64,000 nucleotides of DNA. Source: Chryseobacterium oranimense (lineage in GTDB: Bacteria > Bacteroidota > Bacteroidia > Flavobacteriales > Weeksellaceae). This document shows positions 25,181 through 33,781 of the stretch, piece by piece. The notes under the pieces are model-generated. The model saw nothing but the letters and a program-made list of their open reading frames with translations. It did not search any database and was not told the DNA's origin. Position 1 is the first letter of the stretch. Every line of letters starts with the position of its first letter. Position numbers and translations under genes: made by a program. The DNA is taken from the NCBI RefSeq assembly GCF_025244725.1, contig NZ_CP104203.1:248001-312000 (forward strand), read 5' to 3'.

Positions 25181-25975
25181 ATGCAGAACTACCTCGAACT
25201 TTTACAGCATATTTTAGACAATGGATCAGATAAAACGGATAGAACCGGAACCGGGACCAGAAGTATTTTCGGGTACCAGTTAAGATACGATCTGTCAAAA
25301 GGATTTCCGATGGTGACCACCAAAAAAGTACACCTGAAATCCATTATCTACGAATTGCTTTGGTTTCTGAATGGCGATACCAACATCAGATACCTCAACG
25401 ACAACGGAGTAAGCATCTGGGACGAATGGGCTGATGAGAACGGAGATCTGGGACCTGTTTACGGAGCCCAGTGGAGAAGCTGGCAGGGAGCTGACGGGAA
25501 AGTGGTAGATCAGATCACCGAGGTGATAGATCAGATCAAAAAAAATCCGGATTCAAGAAGGCTGATCGTTTCTGCATGGAACGCAGCAGAAATTCCAAAT
25601 ATGGCCCTTGCGCCATGCCACGCCCTTTTCCAGTTTTATGTAGCAGACGGAAAACTTTCCCTACAGCTGTACCAGAGAAGCGCTGATGTATTTCTGGGAG
25701 TACCGTTCAACATTGCAAGCTATGCATTATTACTGATGATGGTTGCCCAGGTCTGTGACCTTGAGGTAGGAGACTATATTCACAGTTTCGGTGATGTTCA
25801 CATTTACAATAACCATTTCGAACAGGTAAAAAAGCAGCTTTCCAGAGAGCCTAGATCACTTCCGGTCATGAAATTAAATCCTGAGGTTAAAGATATTTTC
25901 GGCTTCAGTTTTGAAGATTTTACCCTGGAAAATTATGATCCGCATCCGGGAATTAAAGCTCCGGTAGCTATTTAA
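25181..25975 (+). CDS. thyA: Thymidylate synthase
   Basis: A 264-residue protein, the same length as the E. coli enzyme. The catalytic Cys is C146 in [11 protein letters not shown]. Other conserved segments are [12 protein letters not shown], the RR pair in [29 protein letters not shown] and [10 protein letters not shown]. It methylates dUMP to dTMP with methylenetetrahydrofolate in the cytoplasm. No folA follows it in this window, which is unusual only in that the two genes are often neighbours. Confidence 0.97.
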   Translation: MQNYLELLQHILDNGSDKTDRTGTGTRSIFGYQLRYDLSKGFPMVTTKKVHLKSIIYELLWFLNGDTNIRYLNDNGVSIWDEWADENGDLGPVYGAQWRSWQGADGKVVDQITEVIDQIKKNPDSRRLIVSAWNAAEIPNMALAPCHALFQFYVADGKLSLQLYQRSADVFLGVPFNIASYALLLMMVAQVCDLEVGDYIHSFGDVHIYNNHFEQVKKQLSREPRSLPVMKLNPEVKDIFGFSFEDFTLENYDPHPGIKAPVAI

Positions 25976-26058
25976 GCAACTGAATATCCTGCCGAGAATG
26001 ACTGTTGATATGTAACAAAACCTTATTTTTTATTACTTATCAGTTAAATCTTAAAAGG

Positions 26059-27378
26059 ATGCTAAAAAAGTTACTTTTTCTTTCAGCGATCGGTATTTCG
26101 GGTACCATTTTTTCTCAACAAAATGTAAAGGATAAACTGGGGAATTATTTTGATTCTCTGTTTGTTCATCATAAAGTAATGGGAAGTTTTGCATTTGCAG
26201 AAAATGAACGCCCGACTTTTGTGAGAGTAATTGGATTTGCTGATGTTGAAAAACAGCAGAAAGCCAATGTAAATACACAGTATAGAATTGGCTCGATCAG
26301 TAAGACGTTTACAGCGGTTCTGATCATGAAAGCCGTTGAGGAAAAGAAGATTTCCTTAGATCAGAAACTTTCTGAATTTTATCCTGAAATTCCCAATGCG
26401 AACAAAATTACAATCGAAAATCTATTGCAGCACAGAACAGGAATTCACAACCTGACCAACGAAGCCGAATATTGGCAATACAATACAAAACCTCAGACAG
26501 AAAGCAGCTTAGTTAATATCATCAAAAAATATAAAAGTGATTTTGAACCCGGTTCAAAACATGAATACAGTAACTCAAATTATATTTTGCTGGGCTTTAT
26601 TCTTGAGAAAGTATACAAAAAATCTTACGCTGAATTAATTAAAGCTAAAATTACAAAACCGTTAAAATTAACCTTAACGGAAGTCGGAGGAAAAATCGAC
26701 ACCTCAAAAGATCAGGCAAAATCTTACCAGTTTACCAACGGAAAGTACGAAGTTTCCAATGAAACAGATATGAGTATTCCGATCGGGGCAGGAAATATCA
26801 TCTCAACACCAAGAGATTTGCTGGAATTCATTCTTGGTCTTGAAAACGGGAAATTAATCAAAAAAGAAAATGTTGATAAGATGAAAAATTTTATTGATAA
26901 TTACGGATATGGTTTGGTGAAAGTTCCTTACGATAAATATTCCGGATTTGGTCATACAGGCGGAATCGACGATTTCAGATCAGCATTGTTTTATTTTCCG
27001 GATTTGAAAGCTGCCGTGAGTTTCACAACAAATCAGGCAGATATGGATACCAACGAAATTTCTATCAAAATGGTAGAAACAGCGATAGGAAAAGATTTTA
27101 AAATGCCAAGTTTTAAAACCCTTGAAATTCCCGAAGCTGATTTGCAGAAATTCGTAGGAAATTATGCAAGTCCGGATGTCCCTTTAAAAATTAATATCTT
27201 TATCAAGGATAAAAAATTGATGGCTCAGGCGACGGGGCAAGGTGCATTTCCTTTGGAGGCAACTTCTGAGACGAGCTTTAAATTTGACATGGCCGGAATT
27301 GTTATCGACTTTTATCCTGCGAAAAAACAATTCATCATCATCCAGGGAGGAACAAAAAATACCTTTACAAAAGAATAA
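26059..27378 (+). CDS. Serine hydrolase, class C beta-lactamase-like
   Basis: The ATG at 26059 begins a good signal peptide (MLKKLLFLSAIGISGTIFSQ); an upstream in-frame ATG at 26005 would spoil it and is rejected. The protein is 439 residues. The active-site motifs of the class C beta-lactamase / DD-peptidase fold are present: S79-x-x-K82 in GSISKTF, Y-x-N in YSNSNY, and HTG in FGHTGGI. A short C-terminal beta domain (LQKFVGNYASPDVPLKI) follows. It is a periplasmic esterase or peptidase of unknown substrate; resistance activity cannot be claimed. One base separates its stop from the next start, so it heads a three-gene operon. Confidence 0.88.
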   Translation: MLKKLLFLSAIGISGTIFSQQNVKDKLGNYFDSLFVHHKVMGSFAFAENERPTFVRVIGFADVEKQQKANVNTQYRIGSISKTFTAVLIMKAVEEKKISLDQKLSEFYPEIPNANKITIENLLQHRTGIHNLTNEAEYWQYNTKPQTESSLVNIIKKYKSDFEPGSKHEYSNSNYILLGFILEKVYKKSYAELIKAKITKPLKLTLTEVGGKIDTSKDQAKSYQFTNGKYEVSNETDMSIPIGAGNIISTPRDLLEFILGLENGKLIKKENVDKMKNFIDNYGYGLVKVPYDKYSGFGHTGGIDDFRSALFYFPDLKAAVSFTTNQADMDTNEISIKMVETAIGKDFKMPSFKTLEIPEADLQKFVGNYASPDVPLKINIFIKDKKLMAQATGQGAFPLEATSETSFKFDMAGIVIDFYPAKKQFIIIQGGTKNTFTKE

Positions 27379-27379
27379 T

Positions 27380-27610
27380 ATGAAATATTTAAAAATCAAT
27401 ACTGAAGAAACAGCTGATCCCGAAGCTTTGAAAAATGCAATTCTTCAAATGAAAGGAGTTGTTTCTGTAGACATCATTGACGATGAAAACCCGGAAAGCG
27501 AACTGAAAAAAGCTTTTGCCAAAACCAAAGAACAGCTCAAAAAAGGAGACTACGAAACCCTGGTTAATGATATTTTTGAGATAATAACGAAAAATAATTC
27601 TAAAAAATAA
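27380..27610 (+). CDS. Small acidic protein of unknown function
   Basis: The real start is the ATG at 27380, one base after the serine-hydrolase stop; an open frame upstream overlaps that gene and is not used. The 76-residue product has no signal peptide: MKYLKINTEETAD, a helix (PEALKNAILQMKG), a strand (VVSVDIIDD) and two further helices. The size and layout resemble small antitoxin-like proteins of Bacteroidota, but there is no toxin beside it, and I do not recognise the family. It is 11 bp before the aminopeptidase gene. Confidence 0.65.
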   Translation: MKYLKINTEETADPEALKNAILQMKGVVSVDIIDDENPESELKKAFAKTKEQLKKGDYETLVNDIFEIITKNNSKK

Positions 27611-27621
27611 TAAAGTAATAA

Positions 27622-30132
27622 ATGAAAAAGGCGATTTTGTCCATTGCTGTACTCGGAATTTTATTCTCCGCAAACGTATCGGCACAGACTGAAACTTCAG
27701 GAAGAGAAAAAGTATACAGAGCTACCCATACCAAAGTAACAGAACTTAAACATACCAAGCTTAAAGTAAATTTCGATTATCAGAAAGAACAGATGGGTGG
27801 AGAAGAATGGCTTACTGCCGCTCCTTTTTTCTATCCTGCCAACGAACTGACGCTTGATGCAAAAGGAATGTTGATTCATGAAGTGGCATTGGAAACCAAT
27901 GGTAAGAAATCTCCTTTAAAATACGATTATAAAGATGATGTTTTAAAAATTACTTTAGATAAAACATATCAGAAAAACCAGGATTATACAGTTTATATCA
28001 AATATACAGCCCGTCCGGCTGAAGTAAAACAAGAAGGAAGTGCCGCAATTAATGATGCAAAAGGTTTGTATTTCATTAATGCGCAGGGAAAAGATCCTGA
28101 TATGCCCACTCAGATCTGGACACAAGGTGAAACCGAATCCTCTTCTGCATGGTTCCCAACCATTGATAAACCCAATCAGAAGACTACACAGGAAATCTAT
28201 ATGACCGTTCCTGATAAATATGTGACCCTTTCTAACGGTTTGTTAAAAGATTCCCAGAAAGAAGCAAACGGATTAAGAACAGATCATTGGGTAATGGACA
28301 AAAGACATTCCACCTACCTGTTTTTTATGGGAGTTGGGGAATATGCCATCGTTAAAGACAAATGGAAAAATATTCCTGTAGATTATTATATTGAAAAAGA
28401 ATATGAACCATACGCAAAACAGATCTACGGGAACACACCGGAAATGATCGACTTTTTTTCTAAAAAATTAGGCTACGATTATCCCTGGGCGAAATATGCG
28501 CAGATCTCCGGAAGAGATTACGTGAGTGGCGCAATGGAAAACACTACAGCTACTTTGCATGGAAGCGATGTTCTTCAGAAACCGGGACAGCTCATCGATG
28601 AAAACAAATGGGAAGATACCATCGCTCATGAGTTATTCCACCAGTGGTTTGGAGATCTGGTGACAGCAGAAAGCTGGAGTAATCTTACTGTAAATGAATC
28701 TTTTGCCAATTACTCAGAATACCTCTGGAACGAATACAAATACGGAAAAGATCAGGCGGATGACCACCTGATGAAAGATGTGAATATGTATGTAACAACA
28801 CCGGGAAACTTTGATAAAAACCTGGTGAGATTTAATTATGATTCCCGCGAAGATGTTTTCGATCTGGTTACTTATCAGAAAGGAGGCGGAATTCTTCACA
28901 TGTTAAGAAACTATCTGGGTGATGATGCCTTCTTCGCAGGTTTGAATGATTATCTCAAAACATATGAGTATCAGAACGGAGAAGCCCATCAGTTAAGATT
29001 ATCCTTAGAAAAAGTTTCCGGAAAAGACCTGAACTGGTTCTTTAACCAATGGTATTTTGGAAATGGGAACCCGAAAATTAAATATTCTTACACTTTCGAA
29101 CCTGTTAAAAAACAGATTGCTGTTGTCATCGAGCAGACTCAGGATCAGCCCTTCCAGTTTCCTTTGGCAATTGATGTTTATGACAATGGAAAACCAAAAA
29201 GATACAACGTATGGGTAAACGCAGCAGCAAAAAATACCTTTAATTTTGATGTTTCTAAAAATGCAGATTTAGTAAATATCAATGCGGACGGAATTTTACT
29301 GGCAGACATCACCGATACCAAAACTCCGGAGCAGAACCTGATGCAATTTACCAATTCCAAAGAATTTAAGAGCAGATACAATGCATTATCCGATATAAAA
29401 GATCAGGTAGGAAAAAATCCTGCTGCCACAAAATTACTGGCAGCAGCTATAAAAGACCCGTATTTCAGGACAAGAATGAAAGCCCTTAAACTGATGGATC
29501 TTTCCAATCCTGAGCAGATGAAAGCTTTAGGTGCAGATGTTGAAAAATTAGCTTCCAATGACCCTAAAACATTGGTTCAGGCTGCTGCTATTGCTGCATT
29601 GGCTAAAACCAAAGACAAAAAATACCTTCCGCTTTTTGAAAAAGGCGTAAATGCTGTTTCCAATGCTGTAAAAGGAAATTCATTGAATGCTGTTTTAGCC
29701 CTGGATCCATCAAAAGCCAGTGCACTGGCAGATAAAATTGATCTTGAAGGAGCTTCAGACGAATTGCTGGCACAGATGCTTCCGGTTATAGTAAAGAACA
29801 AAGTAACCTCACAAATGGCTAATATTACTTCGCTGGCAGCATTTTATCCTTTTATTAAATTCCAGAATCCTGAGTTGGGTAAATCCGCAGAAGAAGGCTA
29901 CAATTGGATCATGAGCTCGGATAATCTGAAAGCCACTGAAAACATTACAAAGATTATCAGCCATGCAAAAAGTCAGATGGGAGATAATCCGCAGGTCAAA
30001 ATGATGATTTCCCAGATGCTTAAAGACGGTTTGAGTAAAAAAATGGAACTGTTGAGACAGAATCCTCAGAATGCTGCAAGCATCAACAAACAGATTGATG
30101 CTATCAATAAAGCTATTGAAGATTTTAAATAA
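27622..30132 (+). CDS. M1 family metallopeptidase, secreted
   Basis: An 836-residue protein with a signal peptide (AILSIAVLGILFSANVSAQ). The substrate-binding GAMEN sits at 303-307 and the zinc site is HELFHQWF with H336, E337 and H340, followed by NESFANY, which gives the third ligand. An N-terminal beta domain precedes the catalytic domain. A long C-terminal region from about residue 570 is made of helical pairs, like an ERAP-type or HEAT-like cap. It should remove N-terminal residues from peptides in the periplasm or outside the cell. It closes an operon with the serine hydrolase and the small protein. Confidence 0.93.
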   Translation: MKKAILSIAVLGILFSANVSAQTETSGREKVYRATHTKVTELKHTKLKVNFDYQKEQMGGEEWLTAAPFFYPANELTLDAKGMLIHEVALETNGKKSPLKYDYKDDVLKITLDKTYQKNQDYTVYIKYTARPAEVKQEGSAAINDAKGLYFINAQGKDPDMPTQIWTQGETESSSAWFPTIDKPNQKTTQEIYMTVPDKYVTLSNGLLKDSQKEANGLRTDHWVMDKRHSTYLFFMGVGEYAIVKDKWKNIPVDYYIEKEYEPYAKQIYGNTPEMIDFFSKKLGYDYPWAKYAQISGRDYVSGAMENTTATLHGSDVLQKPGQLIDENKWEDTIAHELFHQWFGDLVTAESWSNLTVNESFANYSEYLWNEYKYGKDQADDHLMKDVNMYVTTPGNFDKNLVRFNYDSREDVFDLVTYQKGGGILHMLRNYLGDDAFFAGLNDYLKTYEYQNGEAHQLRLSLEKVSGKDLNWFFNQWYFGNGNPKIKYSYTFEPVKKQIAVVIEQTQDQPFQFPLAIDVYDNGKPKRYNVWVNAAAKNTFNFDVSKNADLVNINADGILLADITDTKTPEQNLMQFTNSKEFKSRYNALSDIKDQVGKNPAATKLLAAAIKDPYFRTRMKALKLMDLSNPEQMKALGADVEKLASNDPKTLVQAAAIAALAKTKDKKYLPLFEKGVNAVSNAVKGNSLNAVLALDPSKASALADKIDLEGASDELLAQMLPVIVKNKVTSQMANITSLAAFYPFIKFQNPELGKSAEEGYNWIMSSDNLKATENITKIISHAKSQMGDNPQVKMMISQMLKDGLSKKMELLRQNPQNAASINKQIDAINKAIEDFK

Positions 30133-30160
30133 ACAAGATCTGAAAATTACGAAGAATATA

Positions 30161-30192
30161 AAAAAGGCTGCCTCAAAAGGGCAGTCTTTTTT
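30161..30192. terminator. Bidirectional intrinsic terminator
   Basis: AAAAGGCTGCC and GGCAGTCTTTT pair (one G-T) around TCAAAA, flanked by A-runs and T-runs. It separates the convergent aminopeptidase and cupin genes. Confidence 0.85.
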
Positions 30193-30203
30193 ACGTTCAA
30201 AGC

Positions 30204-30557
30204 TTAAAGAATTTCCACTTCTTCCGGCACAATAAAAAGAATTGTACAACCCTTTTCGGATTTCACAGAGTGTTTAAAATTAGGTGGAGTGTATAAATAA
30301 TCTCCTTTTTCAAGCTGGGCTCCTGCAATATTTGCATCACCTTCCATGATAAACAGTTCCTCTCCGGCGGGATGATTGTGATAAGGATAACTGGCTCCAG
30401 GGTCAAATTTTAAAAGAATGCTGGTAGAACGGTTTTTCTCCGGATCAAATTTTAAAGATTTCACAAAAATACCTTCATAATGAATTCCTTTTTCAATTAA
30501 AGGCTGCCATTCTTTCTGATCTGTTTTTACGATGTAATCGTGGATGTTGGTGTTCAT
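30204..30557 (-). CDS. Cupin-domain protein (ChrR-like)
   Basis: A 117-residue single-cupin protein. Motif 1 is YPYHNHPAGEELFIMEG, which supplies two His and one Glu to a metal, and motif 2 is PPNFKHSV with the last His. The KFDPGASYPYHNHP start is like the cupin of anti-sigma factor ChrR and acetylacetone-cleaving enzymes. It is 18 bp downstream of a DoxX gene and likely in its operon. The activity is unknown; a metal-binding stress or quercetinase-like role is possible. Confidence 0.85.
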   Translation of the reverse strand: MNTNIHDYIVKTDQKEWQPLIEKGIHYEGIFVKSLKFDPEKNRSTSILLKFDPGASYPYHNHPAGEELFIMEGDANIAGAQLEKGDYLYTPPNFKHSVKSEKGCTILFIVPEEVEIL

Positions 30558-30575
30558 GATACATAAATTTAATTG

Positions 30576-30995
30576 TTATTGGTGTAGAAATTGGTCCAGA
30601 CTCCATTCATAGCGGGAGAAAGTACTGAGGAGAAATGCTCCGGCGCTGAATGCGAAGACGGAATAATCCAAAGGCTCTTTGATGCCAAAAGAAATACTCA
30701 TCGCAACCGCAAATAATAAAGTGAGAATAGAGGCGCATTTTGCTGTTCCTTTTACCTGATAACCTACAAGAAGCAAAATGCCAATTGATAATTCAGAAGC
30801 AGTAGACAATATTGCTATAACAGAGGCCCATGACTGGGGTAAAAATGAATTTGTTTCAGAAGTGTAATGAACAAATTTTTTCCAGCCTGAAGATTGGGCT
30901 CCCCAAAGATTCAGCCTGCTGGCTACAGCAGATAAAAATCCTGATGCCAAAGCTATCCTTAATAAAAAAACGGCGGTGTCCTGTTGAGTTTTCAT
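30576..30995 (-). CDS. DoxX family membrane protein
   Basis: A 139-residue protein with four predicted membrane segments (AVFLLRIALASGFLSAVA, VIAILSTASELSIGILLLVG, the ILTLLFAVAMSISFGI run and FAFSAGAFLLST). This matches DoxX/DoxD-like proteins. Bacterial DoxX proteins are small inner-membrane proteins linked to redox and stress systems. It is the first gene of a two-gene unit with the cupin and is 131 bp from an AraC regulator gene on the same strand upstream, which may control it. Confidence 0.82.
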   Translation of the reverse strand: MKTQQDTAVFLLRIALASGFLSAVASRLNLWGAQSSGWKKFVHYTSETNSFLPQSWASVIAILSTASELSIGILLLVGYQVKGTAKCASILTLLFAVAMSISFGIKEPLDYSVFAFSAGAFLLSTFSRYEWSLDQFLHQ

Positions 30996-31126
30996 ACTAT
31001 AATTTTTTAGAGCTTAATTACAGGTACAAAGTTCAGCGAAACCCGTTGTCTAAAGAATAGACAATTCCGGAAAAAGCATATAATATTTAAATGCTGAAAA
31101 GAAGAATGGAAATTTGAAGAGGAAAA

Positions 31127-31918
31127 CTAAATCTCCTTTACCGCCTTCTGATAATCCTTTGGAGAACGGGAAGTATGTTTTTTAAAGAAATTAGAAAAGT
31201 AGAAAGGATCATTGAAGCCAAGCAGATAAGCGATTTCCTTTACCGTTAATTTTTCATAGAGCAAAAGTCTCTTTGCCTCAGAAACAATAAGGCTGTAGAT
31301 GACATTCTGAGCAGTTTTGCTGGTATGAAGTTTTGAAACCTCATTCAGTTTGGCTTCAGTGGTTCCAAGGATATCAGCAAAATGAGAAACCTGATAATTA
31401 TTTTCAAAATTGTTTCTGACACTTTCCAGGAACTTTAAGAATAAAGCATCCGGTTTCCAGATCTCATCACCGTTGGCAATTTTACTGCGGTTGATTTCTA
31501 TCAATAGCAATTCCACCAGAGAATGCGTAGAGATCAGATATTGATAAGGCTGGTCCAGAATTTCTTTTTCAATGGTGTTCAATGTTTCAGTGAAAAAGGC
31601 AGGATATTGTACGGTGATCATTTCATTCATTCCGAAATGACAAAAAAGTCCGTTGTGAAAAATAAGTTCAATATCGCTGTCACTTTTACAGAAAAAGTCA
31701 AGTGTAAATTCCAGCGCGGTAAGTTCCCCATCCACAGATTTTAATTGATGAAACTGTCCGGAAGTAATGGTGATAGTTTGTCCGGTTTTCAGAATAAAGA
31801 TATTTTCGTCAATCAGGATTTCAGCACTTCCACTATCACACCAGAATAAAGTGTATCTGATGACCCGTCTTGGCTCAGGATGCCCCGCCTGATTAGAATA
31901 TTTTTTTATTTCAATCAT
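31127..31918 (-). CDS. AraC family transcriptional regulator
   Basis: A 263-residue regulator with an N-terminal cupin-like sensor half (residues 1-100, with GQTITITSGQFHQL) and a C-terminal double helix-turn-helix domain (residues about 160-260). The second HTH shows the AraC signature LTVKEIAYLLGFNDPFYFSNFFKKHTSRSPKDY, given here in parts. It lies just upstream of the DoxX/cupin pair on the same strand and is the natural candidate to regulate it. The inducer is unknown. Confidence 0.9.
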   Translation of the reverse strand: MIEIKKYSNQAGHPEPRRVIRYTLFWCDSGSAEILIDENIFILKTGQTITITSGQFHQLKSVDGELTALEFTLDFFCKSDSDIELIFHNGLFCHFGMNEMITVQYPAFFTETLNTIEKEILDQPYQYLISTHSLVELLLIEINRSKIANGDEIWKPDALFLKFLESVRNNFENNYQVSHFADILGTTEAKLNEVSKLHTSKTAQNVIYSLIVSEAKRLLLYEKLTVKEIAYLLGFNDPFYFSNFFKKHTSRSPKDYQKAVKEI

Positions 31919-32043
31919 TTTTAAACCTATTAGAGAATGGAAGATTCGTATAAAGTGCTAGAAACAAATTTATCATGGACTAAATTACAAAATGTTTAAC
32001 TCAATTGATTATCAACAAAGTTATATTTAAATGAAAATTCAGA

Positions 32044-32163
32044 ATGAAGGACAAAACTGGGACACCTGTAATACCGGAAGAGGTAATTGCTTTCATTGCT
32101 AAGCTTGAGAAATCCTCAAAACTGAGTAAAGAGGAATCACAGACCATTGAAAAGTGTTTGTAA
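32044..32163 (+). CDS. Possible small protein, 39 residues
   Basis: An ATG at 32044 opens 39 codons ending with TAA at 32161-32163. The product starts MKDKTGTPVIPEEVIAF and is amphipathic and Lys/Glu-rich, with one Cys near the end. No family is recognised. The only support is the strong terminator that begins 33 bp after the stop and has no other gene to serve on this strand. It may be a small peptide or the tail of a non-coding RNA. Confidence 0.35.
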   Translation: MKDKTGTPVIPEEVIAFIAKLEKSSKLSKEESQTIEKCL

Positions 32164-32195
32164 AGAAATAAAAATTGAGGAAAAGGAATGTGTTT

Positions 32196-32242
32196 GTCTC
32201 AAAAGTCAAATAGTTTAACTTTTGAGACAGCCTCTTTTTTAT
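32196..32242 (+). terminator. Intrinsic terminator without a long upstream gene
   Basis: GTCTCAAAAGT (32196-32206) and ACTTTTGAGAC (32219-32229) form an 11-bp perfect stem, followed by AGCCTC and six T. Confidence 0.85.
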
Positions 32243-32331
32243 GATTTTTGTATTTAAAAGAGAAATTATGCCCGGGAACTGAGGGATTATTCAAACATCA
32301 TTTTATAAATTCGTATAAAAATTTAGAATAA

Positions 32332-33660
32332 ATGACTTTTGGAATTGAGGCAGCGGGCTATTATGTGCCGTCTTTGTACTTAGAAATCAAAGACCTGGCG
32401 GAGAAAAGAGGAATTGAACCTGCAAAACTGGAAAAAGGATTAGGACTGCATAAAATGGGCTTTCCGGATGTACATGAAGATGCGGCTACATTTGCAGCGG
32501 AAGCTTTATTGAAGCTGATAAAAGATCACGATCTCAATCCCAAAGATATAGCCAGAATTTATTTGGGAACAGAAAGTGCTCTGGACGCGGCAAAACCTAC
32601 AGCTTCCTATGCCATGCAGATGATAGAAAAAGTGCTCGAAAAAGAATTTGGTGAAAGATGCTTCAGGACCTGTGATGTGGTAGATATGACTTTCGCCTGC
32701 ATCGGAGCAGTAGATGCTTTACACAACTCCCTCGATTTTGTAAGGGTAAACCCAGATAAAAAAGCAGTAGTTATCGCCAGCGATTATGCTAAATACGAAC
32801 TGGCTTCTTCCGGAGAATACACACAGGGAGGCGGTGCCGTTGCATTATTGATTTCATCAAAATCCGATCTTCTGGAAATTGAAAACAACTGGGGTATAGC
32901 TACAGAAAGTGTTTTTGACTTTTTTAAACCCAGAAGAAGCTATAACAAGGAAGATTTAAGCTCAGCACCTGAAACTTTCCCGGATAAAATTGAAATTTTT
33001 ACGGATGAACCTGTTTTTGACGGGCAGTACTCAAACCAGTGTTATCAGGACAGGATCAGGGAAGCTTATCAGCATTATAAGGAAATTACAGGAAAAGATA
33101 AGCCTTATGAAGCCTGGAAGTACCTTATTTTCCATTTGCCGTATGCATTCCACGGTAAAAGGGTATTCACGGAAATCTACAGCATTGAAAACGGACTTGC
33201 TTACGGATCTCCGGATGAACAGAAAACGGTTGCAAAATCTGAAAATTATCTGAATTTTATTAATGAAAAGATTGAAAGGTCACAGCGTGCATCTTCGGAA
33301 ATTGGGAATATGTATACAGCTTCCATTTTTATGGCGCTTCTTTCGGCAATACAGGTTTCATTTGATGAAGGAGAAGACTTGGCTGGTGCTGAAATCGGCT
33401 TTTTAGGATATGGAAGCGGCTCAAAATCCAAAGTTTTTGCAGGAAAAATATCTGAAAACTGGAAAGCTGCAGCAGCTAAATGGAACTTGTTTGAAAACCT
33501 GAAAAACCGAACGGCCATTGATTTTGAAACCTACGAAAAACTGCACAGAAAACAGCTTGAAAATTCTGTTAACGAAAACTACCAAGGTTTCGGATTAAAA
33601 TCTATAGAATCTGAAAATCCTGTTCTGAAAGGAGCGAGATATTACGATTATAAGTATTAA
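32332..33660 (+). CDS. Hydroxymethylglutaryl-CoA synthase family protein
   Basis: A 442-residue thiolase-fold enzyme: FGIEAAGYYVPSLY at the start, the nucleophile C123 in DMTFACIGAVDAL, the SGEYTQGGGAVALL strand, and FHLPYAFHGKR with the catalytic His region. It should condense acetyl-CoA with acetoacetyl-CoA to make HMG-CoA for the mevalonate route to isoprenoids, which many Flavobacteriales use. No other mevalonate gene is in the window, so the enzyme is isolated here. Length and motifs fit bacterial mvaS-type enzymes well. Confidence 0.88.
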   Translation: MTFGIEAAGYYVPSLYLEIKDLAEKRGIEPAKLEKGLGLHKMGFPDVHEDAATFAAEALLKLIKDHDLNPKDIARIYLGTESALDAAKPTASYAMQMIEKVLEKEFGERCFRTCDVVDMTFACIGAVDALHNSLDFVRVNPDKKAVVIASDYAKYELASSGEYTQGGGAVALLISSKSDLLEIENNWGIATESVFDFFKPRRSYNKEDLSSAPETFPDKIEIFTDEPVFDGQYSNQCYQDRIREAYQHYKEITGKDKPYEAWKYLIFHLPYAFHGKRVFTEIYSIENGLAYGSPDEQKTVAKSENYLNFINEKIERSQRASSEIGNMYTASIFMALLSAIQVSFDEGEDLAGAEIGFLGYGSGSKSKVFAGKISENWKAAAAKWNLFENLKNRTAIDFETYEKLHRKQLENSVNENYQGFGLKSIESENPVLKGARYYDYKY

Positions 33661-33711
33661 AATTTTGTTAATGTGTGATAAAAATTATGGTGACGTTCTT
33701 AAAAAATTAGT

Positions 33712-33719
33712 TAAATTTG
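33712..33719 (+). promoter_or_regulatory. Promoter box for the fibre-like protein
   Basis: TAAATTTG matches TAnnTTTG and lies 62 bases before the ATG at 33782. Confidence 0.45.
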
Positions 33720-33781
33720 CTCACTTTTTATTGAATTCTTTTAATTTGATAGAAACAAAATAATTTCTAAGCACATATTTT

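Larger units (their letters stand above)
31919..32331. other. Intergenic region with a small open frame and a terminator
   Basis: This 413-bp gap holds a 39-codon open frame (32044-32163) and a strong hairpin terminator (32196-32242). No other supported gene is seen. A strong terminator here, with no longer plus-strand gene before it, suggests that something short is transcribed. Confidence 0.55.

Noticed and set aside
26059-27378. Antibiotic-resistance beta-lactamase
   Set aside because: The motifs show only the class C / DD-peptidase fold. Most such proteins in Bacteroidota are esterases or peptidases, so resistance cannot be claimed.
27242-27379. Upstream extension of the small 76-residue protein
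   Set aside because: It overlaps the 3' end of the serine hydrolase in another frame; the ATG at 27380 sits right after that stop, as expected for a coupled gene.
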